Shown: piece by piece, positions 47,049 through 57,541 of the stretch
Numbering within the stretch: position 1 is the stretch's first letter
Layout: each line of letters opens with the position of its first letter
Assembly (NCBI RefSeq): GCF_003046475.1
Contig: NZ_PZZZ01000003.1
Location: forward strand, 372,001 to 436,000
Source: Mycoplana dimorpha
Lineage (GTDB): Bacteria; Pseudomonadota; Alphaproteobacteria; Rhizobiales; Rhizobiaceae
Length of the DNA: 64,000 bases
Reading direction: 5' to 3'
Made by a program: the position numbers and the translations under genes
The notes under the pieces: generated by a model
Seen by the model: the letters and a program-made list of their open reading frames with translations, nothing else
The model's database searches: none
What the model was told of the DNA's origin: nothing

Positions 47049-47083
47049 ATCAACCGCTGCCGGATCGCCCGGCGGCGGTTGAT
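47049..47083 (+). repeat. Strong hairpin between binding protein and permease genes
   Basis: ATCAACCGCTGCCGG and CCGGCGGCGGTTGAT pair along 15 bp with one mismatch. There is no T run behind it, so it may stabilise the upstream message or attenuate transcription. This matches the layout in the branched-chain operon at 18151-18176. Confidence 0.65.
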
Positions 47084-47144
47084 CCGTTAGAACGGCCCCT
47101 CCCGTGAAGACCGCGGAACGGGCAAGAAGAGAAAGCCAAGAGCC

Positions 47145-48023
47145 GTGAGCCTGATTGCCTTTTGGGGTGCCGTCGAACTGGGGCTGGTCTATGCCTTCGT
47201 GGCGATCGGCGTCTACCTTGCCTTCCGCGTGCTGGACTTTCCGGACCTGACCGTCGACGGGTCGTTTCCGCTCGGCGCCGCCGTCACGGCCGTGCTGATC
47301 ATCGCCGGCGTCAATCCCTGGCTGGCCGCAGCGGTGGCCATGGTGGCCGGCGCCGGCGCCGGCCTCGTCACGGCGATGCTGAACGTCCGCTTCCGCATCC
47401 TCAACCTCTTGGCGTCGATCCTGACGATGATCGCGCTGTTCTCGGTCAACCTGCGGGTCATGGGCAAGCCGAACGTCGCGCTGATCAATGCCGACACCAT
47501 GCTCAGCCCGTTCTTCGGGCTGGGCCTGCGCGATTTCTACGTTCGGCCGCTCTTCATCGGCGTGCTGGTGATCGTCGCGCTGTTTCTGGTGTGGCGCTTC
47601 CTCGAGAGCGATGCGGGCCTGTCGATGCGGGCGACCGGCGCCAATGCCCGCATGGCCCGGGCGCAGGGTGTCGACACCAACCGGCAGATCTATCTCGGTA
47701 TCGCGCTTTCCAACGCATTGGTTGCTTTCGGCGGGGCGCTGTTCGCGCAGACCAACGGCTTTGCCGACGTCACCTCCGGCGTCGGCACGATCGTCGTCGG
47801 CCTTGCCGCCGTCATCATCGGCGAGACGCTGTTCGGCGCGCGCGGCATCCTGATCGCGCTGATCGGCTGCGTGCTCGGCTCGATCATCTACCGTATCGCC
47901 ATCCAGCTTGCGCTGTCGTCCGACGTGCTCGGCCTGAAGGCGTCCGACCTCAACCTCGTGACGGCCGTGCTCGTCACCGTGGCGCTGGTGCTGCCGCGGC
48001 TGCGCCGCGGAGGAGCCGCCTGA
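47145..48023 (+). CDS. ABC transporter permease (TrpY-type)
   Basis: 292-residue inner-membrane permease of the BPD_transp_2 fold, with a GTG start and the opening AFWGAVELGLVYAFVAIGVY. The block YLAFRVLDFPDLTVDGSFPLG is typical of permeases that pair with ABC_sub_bind proteins, and MRATGANARMARAQGVD is the ATPase contact loop. Its TGA stop overlaps the ATG of the ATPase by one base (TGATG). Confidence 0.9.
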   Translation: MSLIAFWGAVELGLVYAFVAIGVYLAFRVLDFPDLTVDGSFPLGAAVTAVLIIAGVNPWLAAAVAMVAGAGAGLVTAMLNVRFRILNLLASILTMIALFSVNLRVMGKPNVALINADTMLSPFFGLGLRDFYVRPLFIGVLVIVALFLVWRFLESDAGLSMRATGANARMARAQGVDTNRQIYLGIALSNALVAFGGALFAQTNGFADVTSGVGTIVVGLAAVIIGETLFGARGILIALIGCVLGSIIYRIAIQLALSSDVLGLKASDLNLVTAVLVTVALVLPRLRRGGAA

Positions 48024-48817
48024 TGATTTCCGTTTCCGATATCAAGGTCGTCTTTGGCAAGGGTACGCCGCTGCAGAAGCAGGCGCTGAACGGCGTCAGC
48101 CTGACGATCGAGGAAGGCCAGTTCGTCACCGTCATCGGCTCGAACGGCGCCGGCAAGTCGACGCTGCTCGGCGTTCTCGCCGGCGACGTCATCGCGACCG
48201 AGGGCCAGGTGAAGATCGGCACCGCCGACGTCACCCGGCAGGGCACTGCGGCACGGGCCGGCCGGGTGGCGCGGGTGTTCCAGGATCCGCTCGCCGGCAG
48301 CTGCGGCGCGCTGTCGATCGAGGAAAACCTGGCGCTGGCGGGCCGCCGCGGCGAGCGGCGCGGCCTGTCGCCGGCGCTCGGCGCCGGGCGGCGTGCCCTG
48401 TTCCGCGAGCGGATCGCCGAGCTGAACCTCGGGCTCGAGAACCGGATGCGCGACCGCATGGACCTGCTTTCCGGCGGGCAGCGCCAGGCGGTGTCGCTGG
48501 TGATGGCGACGCTTGCCGGGTCCGACGTGCTGCTGCTCGACGAGCATACGGCCGCGCTCGATCCCGGCATGGCGGAGTTCATCATGAACCTGACGCAGAA
48601 GATCGTCTCGGAACGCAAGCTGACGACGCTGATGGTCACCCACTCGATGCGGCAGGCGCTCGACTACGGTCACCGCACGGTCATGCTGCACGGCGGCGAG
48701 ATCGTCCTCGACGTCACCGGCGACAGCCGCAAGACGCTGCAGGTCGAGGACCTGATCGCCATGTTCCGCAAGATGCGCGGCCAGACGCTCGATGACGACG
48801 CGCTGTTGATCGGCTGA
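48023..48817 (+). CDS. ABC transporter ATPase (TrpZ-type)
   Basis: 264-residue ATPase: Walker A GSNGAGKSTLL (about 39-49), signature LLSGGQRQAVSLVMA, Walker B LLLDEHTAALDP. The Walker A has S for P at the second position, and Walker B reads DEHTAALD, both typical of this group. Completes the operon of binding protein, permease and ATPase. Confidence 0.92.
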   Translation: MISVSDIKVVFGKGTPLQKQALNGVSLTIEEGQFVTVIGSNGAGKSTLLGVLAGDVIATEGQVKIGTADVTRQGTAARAGRVARVFQDPLAGSCGALSIEENLALAGRRGERRGLSPALGAGRRALFRERIAELNLGLENRMRDRMDLLSGGQRQAVSLVMATLAGSDVLLLDEHTAALDPGMAEFIMNLTQKIVSERKLTTLMVTHSMRQALDYGHRTVMLHGGEIVLDVTGDSRKTLQVEDLIAMFRKMRGQTLDDDALLIG

Positions 48818-48843
48818 CGCCGTTCGGCGCGCCGGCTCGTGCT

Positions 48844-49485
48844 TCAGCGTGCTGTCGTCATGAAGATCTTCACCGCAAAGAGCGAGAAGACGCCGGCGAT
48901 CGAATAGTCGAGGCCGCGCAGCACCTTCCTGTTGTTCTGCAGCCAGTTCGACAGTCCGTCTGCGGCAAGCACGACCAGGGCGTTCACCGGCATGCCGAGC
49001 AGAATGAAGAAGAAGCCGAGGAAGATCAGCTTGCCGGTCACGTGCGGATCGCCTGCGGAGACGAACTGCGGCAGGAAGGTCATGAAGAAGATGATGACCT
49101 TCGGGTTCAGGAGATTGACCCAGAAACCGCTGGAGACATTCGCAAGGGGCGACATCCTCGGACCGTCGACCGCATTGACGGTCAGGCTCGAGCCGTAGCG
49201 GATCGCCTGGATCGCCAGCCAGAGCAGGTAGCCGGCGCCGCCGGTCTTGAGGATCATGAAGGCGGCCGGCGACGCGGTGATCAGCGCCGCGATGCCGAAG
49301 GCGACGAGCAGCGTGTGCACGACGATGCCGCAGCCGGTCCCGAGCACGACCCAGAGTGCGGCGGCCTTGCCCTGCGACAGCGCCCGGCTGATCGTCAGCG
49401 TCATGTCCGGTCCGGGCGTCGCGGCGAGCAGCAGCGTCGCAACGGCAAAGGCGGCAATCGTCGTCAGGGAGGGCAGGAAATCCAT
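48844..49485 (-). CDS. LysE/RhtB-family amino-acid exporter
   Basis: 213 residues with five to six membrane segments and the family start ATLLLAATPGPDMTLTISRAL, then GTGCGIVVHTLLVAFG and NLLNPKVIIFFMTFLPQFV. Such proteins export homoserine, threonine, lysine or homoserine lactones; the substrate is not set. Start at 49485 follows the family; an ATG at 49551 is in frame but adds a basic stretch. Divergent from argG. Confidence 0.9.
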   Translation of the reverse strand: MDFLPSLTTIAAFAVATLLLAATPGPDMTLTISRALSQGKAAALWVVLGTGCGIVVHTLLVAFGIAALITASPAAFMILKTGGAGYLLWLAIQAIRYGSSLTVNAVDGPRMSPLANVSSGFWVNLLNPKVIIFFMTFLPQFVSAGDPHVTGKLIFLGFFFILLGMPVNALVVLAADGLSNWLQNNRKVLRGLDYSIAGVFSLFAVKIFMTTAR

Positions 49486-49662
49486 GGTGTCGAGGTCCCG
49501 ATAGCAGTGCTGCGTCGGTGATACTCCGCGCCTGACGGCTTTGGAAGCCAAATTGCATCGGCCGTCGCCGCCGCGCTTGTGTCCGCGCGGTTTCTGGCTA
49601 AAAGTGCCCGCGAAATCGATGCGCGGCCCGGCCGCCCCTTCTCACCAGACGGACACATAACC

Positions 49663-50886
<1,224 letters not shown>

Positions 50887-50915
50887 GCAATCCGCTGACA
50901 GAACCGAAAAGTGCG

Positions 50916-50946
50916 AACCCGCCGGAGGAAACTTCGGCGGGTTTTC
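50916..50946 (+). terminator. Intrinsic terminator of argG
   Basis: CCCGCCG and CGGCGGG form a 7-bp stem with a 10-base loop, followed by TTTTCTCG, about 30 bases after argG. It also lies just beyond the stop of the converging MFS gene. Confidence 0.8.
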
Positions 50947-50952
50947 TCGTCG

Positions 50953-52179
50953 CTATTCCCGGCATGCCGCCTGCTCGCCGGCCAGGCGATCGGCCCGGCG
51001 GAGGGCAGCGAGGAACAAGAAATAGGAGAGGGTGGCGATCATGCCCAGCGCGGGCACGACGATGCCGAAGGCGAGCAGCGGATCGCCGATCAACGCCGCG
51101 ACGATGCCGCCGAGGAAGCCGGATCCCATCTGGATGAAGCCCATCAGCGCCGAGGCGGAGCCGGCGATGTGCGGGAAGGGAAACATGCCGGACGTGGTGA
51201 CCTGCGGTGAGACGAAGGCGATGCCGAAGGTGTAGACGGCGACCGGCAGCATGACCGATGCGAAGCTCGGCGGCAGCAGCGGCACCGAGAGGACGATCAT
51301 CGCGCTGCCCGTGACGATCATCACAAGCCCCGCCTTGACGGCGGCGGACCCGCCATAACGGCGGGTGAACAGGCGCAGCGCGATCGAACCGAAAAAATAG
51401 GCGCCGGACTGCATGATCATGCTCAGTCCGAACTGCGTCGGCGTGAGGCCGACCTTTTCGATCAGGATGAAGGGCAGCATCGTCGCCTGCGCGTAGAGGG
51501 CGCCGACCGCCCCGGCCATGACGAGGGCGGCAGAGACGAAGCGCGCATCGCCGGCAAGTTCCACATAGGCCTTGACCAGCGGTCCCGGCCTCGCCCGGCG
51601 CGGGTCGGGAACGACCGTCTCGCGCAGGAAGAAGAACACGACGAGACACGCCGCGACGCCGAAGCCGACCATCAGGAAGAAGACCGAGGCCCAGCCGAAG
51701 ACGGCGAGCGCCAGGCCGCCGATCGTCGGCGCCATTGCCGGGCCGATCGCCAGCATGATGCCGATCAGGTTCATGATGCGCGCCGCTTCGCCGCCGACGA
51801 ACTGGTCGCGCACGATCGCGCGCGAGACGGTGACGCCGACCGAGGCGCCGATGCCCTGGATCAACCGCCCGGCCAGCAGCCACTCGATGCCCGGCGCGAA
51901 GGCGGCGGCAAGGCTGCCGGCGAGATAGATCGACAGGAACAGCACGGTGGCGACGCGGCGGCCAAAGGCGTCGGCAAGCGGGCCGGCCACCAGCTGGGCG
52001 AAGGCGAAGCCGCCGAAATAGAGCGACAGCGTCAGCTTGATGGTGGAATCGTTCGTATCGAAGGCATGCACCAGCGCCGGCATGGCCGGCGTATAGAGCG
52101 ACATCGAGATCGGACCGAGAGTGGTCAGGAGGGCGCCGATGAGTGCCGTGCGTCGCTCGGTCATTTTCTCAGGATGCAT
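50953..52179 (-). CDS. Bcr/CflA-family drug-resistance MFS transporter
   Basis: 408 residues, twelve membrane segments. Bcr/CflA features: MSLYTPAMPALVHAFDT (SMDMYLPA-type), then GPLADAFGRRVATVL and GIGASVGVTVSRAIVRD, the drug-proton antiporter motif C-like stretch. It likely exports drugs or sulfonamide-like compounds, as Bcr does, but no specific substrate is claimed. The start at 52179 has AAGGA ahead; 52164 is a second choice. Confidence 0.9.
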   Translation of the reverse strand: MHPEKMTERRTALIGALLTTLGPISMSLYTPAMPALVHAFDTNDSTIKLTLSLYFGGFAFAQLVAGPLADAFGRRVATVLFLSIYLAGSLAAAFAPGIEWLLAGRLIQGIGASVGVTVSRAIVRDQFVGGEAARIMNLIGIMLAIGPAMAPTIGGLALAVFGWASVFFLMVGFGVAACLVVFFFLRETVVPDPRRARPGPLVKAYVELAGDARFVSAALVMAGAVGALYAQATMLPFILIEKVGLTPTQFGLSMIMQSGAYFFGSIALRLFTRRYGGSAAVKAGLVMIVTGSAMIVLSVPLLPPSFASVMLPVAVYTFGIAFVSPQVTTSGMFPFPHIAGSASALMGFIQMGSGFLGGIVAALIGDPLLAFGIVVPALGMIATLSYFLFLAALRRADRLAGEQAACRE

Positions 52180-52549
52180 CTGTCCAGTCCTTCGGAGGCC
52201 GTGTGCTACGCCACGGCGGTCCAGCTTCATCAGATCATCTTGGAGCGCGCAGGTGCGCGCGCGGCATTTGTCGCGCGTTCCCCGCCAGCGCTTGGAGAGA
52301 ACCGTTTCCAAGAGGATGGTTTGCTTAACATCGGTTTGCCGTAGCCGGCAATCGGGCCGGGCGTACTGAAGACGGAAGGAAGAGGGATTGACGCGCCGGT
52401 GGTTGCCGGCTCGAATGCGGTTGCATTCCAGGGGATTTCCATGACCGGTACCATGCTGTTCGGCGCCTTCCTCGCCGCCCTCTTCTACGTGCGGGGCTGC
52501 CGCATGGCGCCGGGCGGGTTCCGCCGGGCCCGGCCGCCGGCGCCGCAGT
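52180..52549. other. Gap between the MFS gene and the TctE-like kinase gene
   Basis: 370 bp with no well-supported gene. A short plus-strand frame from 52441 (49 codons, hydrophobic start TGTMLFGAFLAALFYVRG) runs into the antisense of the kinase end; it lacks a good ribosome site and is not called. A minus-strand promoter for the MFS gene is expected near 52180-52300. Confidence 0.4.
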
Positions 52550-53956
52550 TCAGCCGGACACCGGTTCCGGGTCGCATGCCGGAAACATGATGCTGGCGGC
52601 AAGGCCCTTGCCGCGGACGGCATCTTCCAGCGTCAGCTTCGCCCCGAAAAGCGCGGCGATGTCCTCGACGATCGGAAGGCCGAGGCCGACGCCTGGCGAA
52701 CTGTCCTGTCCGCCGCGGGCGAAGCGCTGCAGCACCTCGCCACGCCGCTCGGGCGGAATGCCGGGGCCATCGTCCTCGACGCAGAGCCGGATGCCGTCCG
52801 GAAGGGCCCGCACCGATACGGTGACCTCGGCACCCTGACCGGCATAGGCGATGGCGTTCTCGATGAGGTTGCGCAGCATCTCGCCGAACAGCAGCGGCTC
52901 CGCACGAACCATGGCGGGGCCATCGCCTTCGAAGCCGAGATCGATACCGGACTGCGCGGCGACCGGCACATATTCGGCGGTCAGGTTGCGGGCGAGGGAG
53001 GCAATGTCGATCCTGGCGCCGGGCCGGGGCACGACGGAGCCGGCCGCATCGATCTTCGCCATCAGCAGCAGCTGCGCCAGGATGCGCTCGGCATGGGCCA
53101 CCGCCTCGTCGCCCTTGCGCGCCGCCTCCTGCGCGGCGGCGAGCGAGGAGGCCCGGCCGGCGAGCGCAAGCTGCGTGCGGATGATGGCGAGCGGCGTGCG
53201 CAACTGATGGCTGGCATTGCCGGAGAAATGGCGTAGCGCATCGAGCGCCGATTGCAGGCGCACCATGAAGGAGTTGACCGTATCGACCAGCCCCTGCACC
53301 TCGCTCGGCACCTGCTGGTCGATCGGGTGGAGGTCGCTCGGGTTGCGTTCGGCGATGGCGTCGCTGAGCCGGTAGAGCGGGCGAAGCGCCAATGTCACGG
53401 CAATCCACACGATCGCCGCGGCGCCGGCAATCATCAGCCCGAGGCGCAGCGCCGATCGGACAAGGATCGCCTGCGCCAGTTGCCGCCGGGCGATGGTGGT
53501 CTCGGCGACCGTCACGACGAAGGGGACGGAATTGACGCCCGTCGAGGCCGAGCGCTGCAGCACCGCCACCCGGATCGGTTCGCCGCGAAACGTCGCGTCC
53601 GCATAGGCGGTCGGCTGGCCGTGCGTGTCGGCGATCGTCGGCAGCGCCTGATAACCGGTGATGAAATGGCCCGGCGGCCCCTCGACCCGGTAGAAAACCC
53701 GGTCCTGGGCGGCGGAGGTGAGCATTTCCAGGGCAACGTAGGGGATATCGACCTCGAGCGCGCCGTTCTCGTTGACGACCACCCGCTCGGCGATGGCCAG
53801 CGCTGAACCGGCCAGGACGCGGTCCGAAATGGTGTTGGCGGTCGTCATCGCCTCCCGGTAGGTGTCGAAGAGCGCAAGGATGCCGAACACGGCGGTGGCG
53901 ACCAGAAGCCAGCCCAGCAGCTGGCGGCGCAGCGAGGATGCCGGATGGCGGGTCAA
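52550..53956 (-). CDS. tctE: TctE-like sensor histidine kinase
   Basis: 468 residues: a membrane helix at about 11-30, a periplasmic sensor part (about 31-165), a second helix near 170-190 (LRLGLMIAGAAAIVWIAVTL), HAMP-like linker, dimerisation domain with phospho-acceptor H250 in GNASHQLRTPLAIIR, and an ATPase domain with N-box LRNLIENAIAYA and G-boxes EDDGPGIP and GVGLGLPIV. The layout and the adjacent tctCBA genes support a tricarboxylate sensor. Its start overlaps the stop of tctD by 4 bases. Confidence 0.9.
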   Translation of the reverse strand: MTRHPASSLRRQLLGWLLVATAVFGILALFDTYREAMTTANTISDRVLAGSALAIAERVVVNENGALEVDIPYVALEMLTSAAQDRVFYRVEGPPGHFITGYQALPTIADTHGQPTAYADATFRGEPIRVAVLQRSASTGVNSVPFVVTVAETTIARRQLAQAILVRSALRLGLMIAGAAAIVWIAVTLALRPLYRLSDAIAERNPSDLHPIDQQVPSEVQGLVDTVNSFMVRLQSALDALRHFSGNASHQLRTPLAIIRTQLALAGRASSLAAAQEAARKGDEAVAHAERILAQLLLMAKIDAAGSVVPRPGARIDIASLARNLTAEYVPVAAQSGIDLGFEGDGPAMVRAEPLLFGEMLRNLIENAIAYAGQGAEVTVSVRALPDGIRLCVEDDGPGIPPERRGEVLQRFARGGQDSSPGVGLGLPIVEDIAALFGAKLTLEDAVRGKGLAASIMFPACDPEPVSG

Positions 53957-54639
53957 ACCGGGGCTGCCTTGTCGAGATAGTAGCCGATGCCGCGGGCGGT
54001 GCGCACCGTCAGGCCGTGCGGCGCCATGCGCTTCCTGAGCCGGCTGACATACTGTTCGATCGCATTGGCGCTGAGGTCGTCGTCGAAGGCGGCGAGCGAC
54101 TGGATGATCGCCTCCTTGGAAACGACCTTGCCGGCCCGCAGGAACAGAATCTCCAGCAGGCCGAGTTCACGGGCCGGGATGTCGAGCGGCGTACCGCCGG
54201 CGGAGAAGGTGCGGGAGTTGAGATCGAGATCGACGCCGCCGAAGCTGAGCGCCGAGGAGCGCAGCCCCGCCTGCCGGCGCAGCAGCATGCGCACGCGCGC
54301 CTCGAACTCGGAGATGTCGAAGGGCTTGCTCATGTAGTCGTCGGCGCCGAGGTCGAGCCCCTTGACCTTGTCCTCCGCCGCCCCGCGCGCCGTCAGGATC
54401 AGCACCGCCGCCCGGTTCTGGCGGGCCCGCATCGCGCGCAGCACCTCCAGCCCGTCCATTTCCGGCAGCGTCAGGTCGAGGATGACGAGGTCGAAGGCTT
54501 CGGCCGAGATGGCGGCATCGGCGGAGGCGCCGTCGCTGACCGCGTCGACGGCGTGCCCCGTGCCGCGCAGGATGGCGGACAGGCCGTCGGCCAGCGCCTG
54601 GTTGTCTTCGACGAGCAGTATGCGCACCTGGATCTCCAC
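53953..54639 (-). CDS. tctD: TctD-like response regulator
   Basis: 228-residue OmpR-family regulator: receiver with acidic pocket E11-D12, phospho-acceptor D55 (LVILDLTLPEMDG) and K in MSKPF; C-terminal winged helix with SLAAFDDDLSANAIEQYVSR and RGIGYYLD. First gene of the minus-strand tctDE unit, divergent from the binding-protein gene and tctCBA, the arrangement known from tricarboxylate uptake loci. Confidence 0.92.
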   Translation of the reverse strand: MEIQVRILLVEDNQALADGLSAILRGTGHAVDAVSDGASADAAISAEAFDLVILDLTLPEMDGLEVLRAMRARQNRAAVLILTARGAAEDKVKGLDLGADDYMSKPFDISEFEARVRMLLRRQAGLRSSALSFGGVDLDLNSRTFSAGGTPLDIPARELGLLEILFLRAGKVVSKEAIIQSLAAFDDDLSANAIEQYVSRLRKRMAPHGLTVRTARGIGYYLDKAAPV

Positions 54640-54706
54640 CTTCGCCCCACATTAGCGAGCGGCAGCCGGCTTGTGAACGGTGCCGGGCTGAGGCAAGTTC
54701 GCCGTC

Positions 54707-55774
54707 ATGCGCATTTCTCTCGCCCTTACGCTCCTGGTCTGCTCGTGCATCCCCGCAATGGCCGCCGAGACCTTCTACCCGGCCCCCGACGGGCGTGGAA
54801 ACGCCTCCGTGCTCGTCGTCTATTCCTCGCTGGACGAGCCGCTCGCCCGGCCAATGATCAAGGGGTTCCAGAGGGCCAATCCGGACGTGGCGGTGCGCTA
54901 CGAGGAGATGCTGACCGGCGAGGTGTACGACCGCGTCGTCAAGGAGACGGATGCGGGGCAGAAGACGGCCGATTTCGCCTTCTCCTCGGCGATGGACCTG
55001 CAGGTCAAGCTCAGCAATGACGGCTACGCCCAGCGCAGCGACCTGCCGATGAGCGAGCGCTGGCCGCAATGGGCCAACTGGCGCAACACGGCCTATGCGC
55101 TCACCTTCGAGCCGGCCGTCTTCGTCTATCACAAGCCGAGCTTCCGCCACGAGAAGCCGCCGGCCTCCCGCGCCGAGTTCGTCGACTACCTGAACCGGCA
55201 CGGCAACGCGATCCACGGCCGCGTCGGCACCTACGACATCGAGCGCTCCGGCGTCGGGTTCCTGTTCATGGCGCGCGACCAGGAGCAGTTCGGCGACATC
55301 TGGACCGTCATTCAGGCCATGGGCGCGGCCGGCGTAAAACTTTATTCCACGAGTTCGGCCATCCTCGAGCGGATTGCCGACGGCCGCTTCGTGATCGGCT
55401 ACAACATCCTCGGCTCCTATGCGGCCGACTGGGCGGCAAAGCACCCTGACGTCGGGATCGTGCTGCCGAAGGACTACACGGTGGTGATGTCGCGCATCGG
55501 ACTGGTGCCGCAGGCCGCCGCCTCGCCGGATCTCGGACGGCGCTATCTCGCCTTCTTCATGTCGGAGGAAGGCCAGTCGATCATGGCCCGCGAATTGCAG
55601 ATCGCCGCGGTGTCGCCCGACGTCGCCGGCGACAACACCGCCACCAGCATGCGGACGTTGCTCGGCGCGCAACTGAAGCCGGTTCCGGTCAGCCCGGGGC
55701 TGATGGTCTATCTCGACCAGGTCAAGCGCGCGCGTCTGATCGCCCGCTGGAACGAGGTGCTGCGGGCACAATAG
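54707..55774 (+). CDS. ABC-type periplasmic binding protein beside tctDE
   Basis: 355-residue exported binding protein: signal peptide RISLALTLLVCSCIPAMAAE, then VLVVYSSLDEPLARPMIKGF and MLTGEVYDRVVKETDAGQ, a pattern of the iron/phosphonate-type extracellular solute-binding family (PF13416-like). No ABC permease or ATPase is adjacent. Homologues sit between tctDE and tctC in related species, so it may act with the TctDE sensor as a ligand-presenting protein rather than with an ABC importer. That role is inference. Confidence 0.85.
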   Translation: MRISLALTLLVCSCIPAMAAETFYPAPDGRGNASVLVVYSSLDEPLARPMIKGFQRANPDVAVRYEEMLTGEVYDRVVKETDAGQKTADFAFSSAMDLQVKLSNDGYAQRSDLPMSERWPQWANWRNTAYALTFEPAVFVYHKPSFRHEKPPASRAEFVDYLNRHGNAIHGRVGTYDIERSGVGFLFMARDQEQFGDIWTVIQAMGAAGVKLYSTSSAILERIADGRFVIGYNILGSYAADWAAKHPDVGIVLPKDYTVVMSRIGLVPQAAASPDLGRRYLAFFMSEEGQSIMARELQIAAVSPDVAGDNTATSMRTLLGAQLKPVPVSPGLMVYLDQVKRARLIARWNEVLRAQ

Positions 55775-56005
55775 GGCAAAGGTCCGGAGCGCATCGCGGC
55801 GGGACCGTGTCACGATGTCAGCTGGATGACAGGTTTCTGTGATCGCTTGAGGGCCTCATCGTCCGTGGAGGCGGGCGATAAGGACCGGGAGGAGACCGTC
55901 GAAAGCGCGCAGGGGGCCCTTGGTCTGCGTGCAAAGGCAATCCTCCCATCGCTCAATGTGCAACGACGCGCCGCCGAAGAAGCCGCGCCTGACGGAGGAC
56001 CCGCC

Positions 56006-56950
56006 TTGAAACAATTCTTCCTTGCTTCCATTCTCGCCGGCGCCATGGCGCTGCCCGCGCTTGCCGCGGACTACAAGATCATCGCGCCGGCAAACCCGGG
56101 CGGTGGCTGGGACCAGACGGCCCGCACGATCCAGACCGTCATGCAGGCCGAGGGCATTTCCAGCAACGTCCAGGTCGTCAACGTACCGGGCGCCGGCGGC
56201 ACGATCGGCCTCGCGCAGTTCGCCAGCCAGGACAAGGGCAATCCGGGGTCGCTGATCGTCGGCGGTTACGTCATGGTCGGCGCCATCCTGACCAACAAGT
56301 CGCCCGTCACGCTGAAGGACGTCACGCCGATCGCGCGCCTCACCGGTGAATACGAGGCGATCGTCGTTCCGGCCTCCTCGCCGTTCCAGACCTTCGGCGA
56401 TCTCGTCGAAGCGCTGAAGAAGGATCCGGGTGCGGTCTCCTGGGCCGGCGGCTCGGCCGGCGGCACCGACCACATCGCAGTCGGCCTGATCGCCAAGGCA
56501 GCCGGCGTCGATCCGAAGAAGATCAACTACATCGCCTATTCCGGCGGTGGCGAGGCCTTGGCTGCAATCCTCGGCGCGCAGGTCAGCGCCGGCATTTCCG
56601 GCTATGGCGAGTTCGAATCGCAGGTCAAGGCCGGCACGCTGCGCCTGCTCGCGGTGTCGAGCGAAGAGCGCCTCGAGGGCATCGACGCGCCGACGATCAA
56701 GGAAAGCGGCCTTGATGTTGTCGTGCAGAACTGGCGCATGATCGCCGCGGCTCCGGGCCTCAGCGACGAGCAGAAGGCCGCCGTCAACGCCGACATCGAA
56801 AAGCTGGTCAAGTCGGCCAGCTGGCAGGAGCAGCTGAAGACCAAGGGCTGGCAGGACACCTACCTCGCCGGTAATGCGTTCGACGAACAGCTCGCCCAGG
56901 ATGTCTCGGCCACCGAAGGCATCCTCAAGGAAATCGGACTGGTCGAATGA
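56006..56950 (+). CDS. tctC: Tripartite tricarboxylate transporter binding protein TctC
   Basis: 314 residues counting from a TTG start at 56006, which has GGAGGA 7 bases ahead and opens directly on the signal peptide [20 protein letters not shown]. The mature part begins [20 protein letters not shown] and has the family [13 protein letters not shown], typical of Bug/TctC receptors. It binds citrate-like tricarboxylates. An ATG at 55826 in the same frame lies too far upstream and gives a non-signal sequence. Overlaps tctB by 4 bases. Confidence 0.92.
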   Translation: MKQFFLASILAGAMALPALAADYKIIAPANPGGGWDQTARTIQTVMQAEGISSNVQVVNVPGAGGTIGLAQFASQDKGNPGSLIVGGYVMVGAILTNKSPVTLKDVTPIARLTGEYEAIVVPASSPFQTFGDLVEALKKDPGAVSWAGGSAGGTDHIAVGLIAKAAGVDPKKINYIAYSGGGEALAAILGAQVSAGISGYGEFESQVKAGTLRLLAVSSEERLEGIDAPTIKESGLDVVVQNWRMIAAAPGLSDEQKAAVNADIEKLVKSASWQEQLKTKGWQDTYLAGNAFDEQLAQDVSATEGILKEIGLVE

Positions 56951-57438
56951 CGAACGGGACCAAACCCGCCAACGCAAAGCGTCGCCCCGATGGGGCGGCG
57001 CTGGTCATCGCGGTCGTGCTGGCGGCGATCGCCGCCGTCATCTTCTGGGATGTCTCGCGGCTGACCGGTGCCGCAGGATACTCGCAGGTCGGTCCGACGT
57101 CCGTGCCCTACGCCATCGGCTGCTGTCTGATCGGGCTTGCCGTCTGGACCGCGGTGGCGGCCTGGCGCAACGATTTCCCCGAGCGCGAGCCGCAGCAGTT
57201 CGGGCCGGTCGTCTGGATCGTCGCCGGATTGGCCGCGCAGATGCTGTTGCTCAATGTCGCCGGCTTCTCGGTCGCCACCGGGCTGCTGTTTGCCTTGACC
57301 GCCGCAGGGTTCGGCAGGCGCAAGCTCTGGCTGACGATCCCGGTCGGCATCGTCATCAGCTTCGCCGTCTGGGCGATCTTCGCCAAGCTGCTGCAGCTGT
57401 CGCTGCCCAGCGGCCCGCTCGAACACCTGTTCTTCTAG
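56947..57438 (+). CDS. tctB: Tripartite tricarboxylate transporter small membrane subunit TctB
   Basis: 163 residues with four predicted membrane helices. Starts with a basic cytoplasmic tail, helix ALVIAVVLAAIAAVIFW (residues 18-34) and the GPTSVPYAIGCCLIGLAV region. TctB proteins are poorly conserved but this position and topology fit. Start overlaps the tctC stop (ATGA). Confidence 0.9.
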   Translation: MTNGTKPANAKRRPDGAALVIAVVLAAIAAVIFWDVSRLTGAAGYSQVGPTSVPYAIGCCLIGLAVWTAVAAWRNDFPEREPQQFGPVVWIVAGLAAQMLLLNVAGFSVATGLLFALTAAGFGRRKLWLTIPVGIVISFAVWAIFAKLLQLSLPSGPLEHLFF

Positions 57439-57525
57439 AGCAATTCAGCCCAACCGCTGAAATGCTCTCACCTTCGTTTTATGCAATTCCTGACGCAGAG
57501 CTGCGCCCGTTTGCTGGAATTGCCT
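57437..57525. repeat. RIME-like intergenic mosaic element
   Basis: Two adjacent palindromes in the tctB-tctA gap: AGAGCAATTCAGC with GCTGAAATGCTCT (57437-57468, one mismatch in 13), and GCAATTCC with GGAATTGC (57483-57523). The words resemble the Rhizobium-specific intergenic mosaic elements (RIME) spread through rhizobial genomes. It overlaps the tctB stop codon. Confidence 0.6.
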
Positions 57526-57541
57526 AGGGGACCGGCAGATC

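Noticed and set aside
52441-52590. Small membrane-like frame opposite the end of the TctE-like gene
   Set aside because: No good ribosome site, and its second half is antisense to the kinase end; too weak to call.
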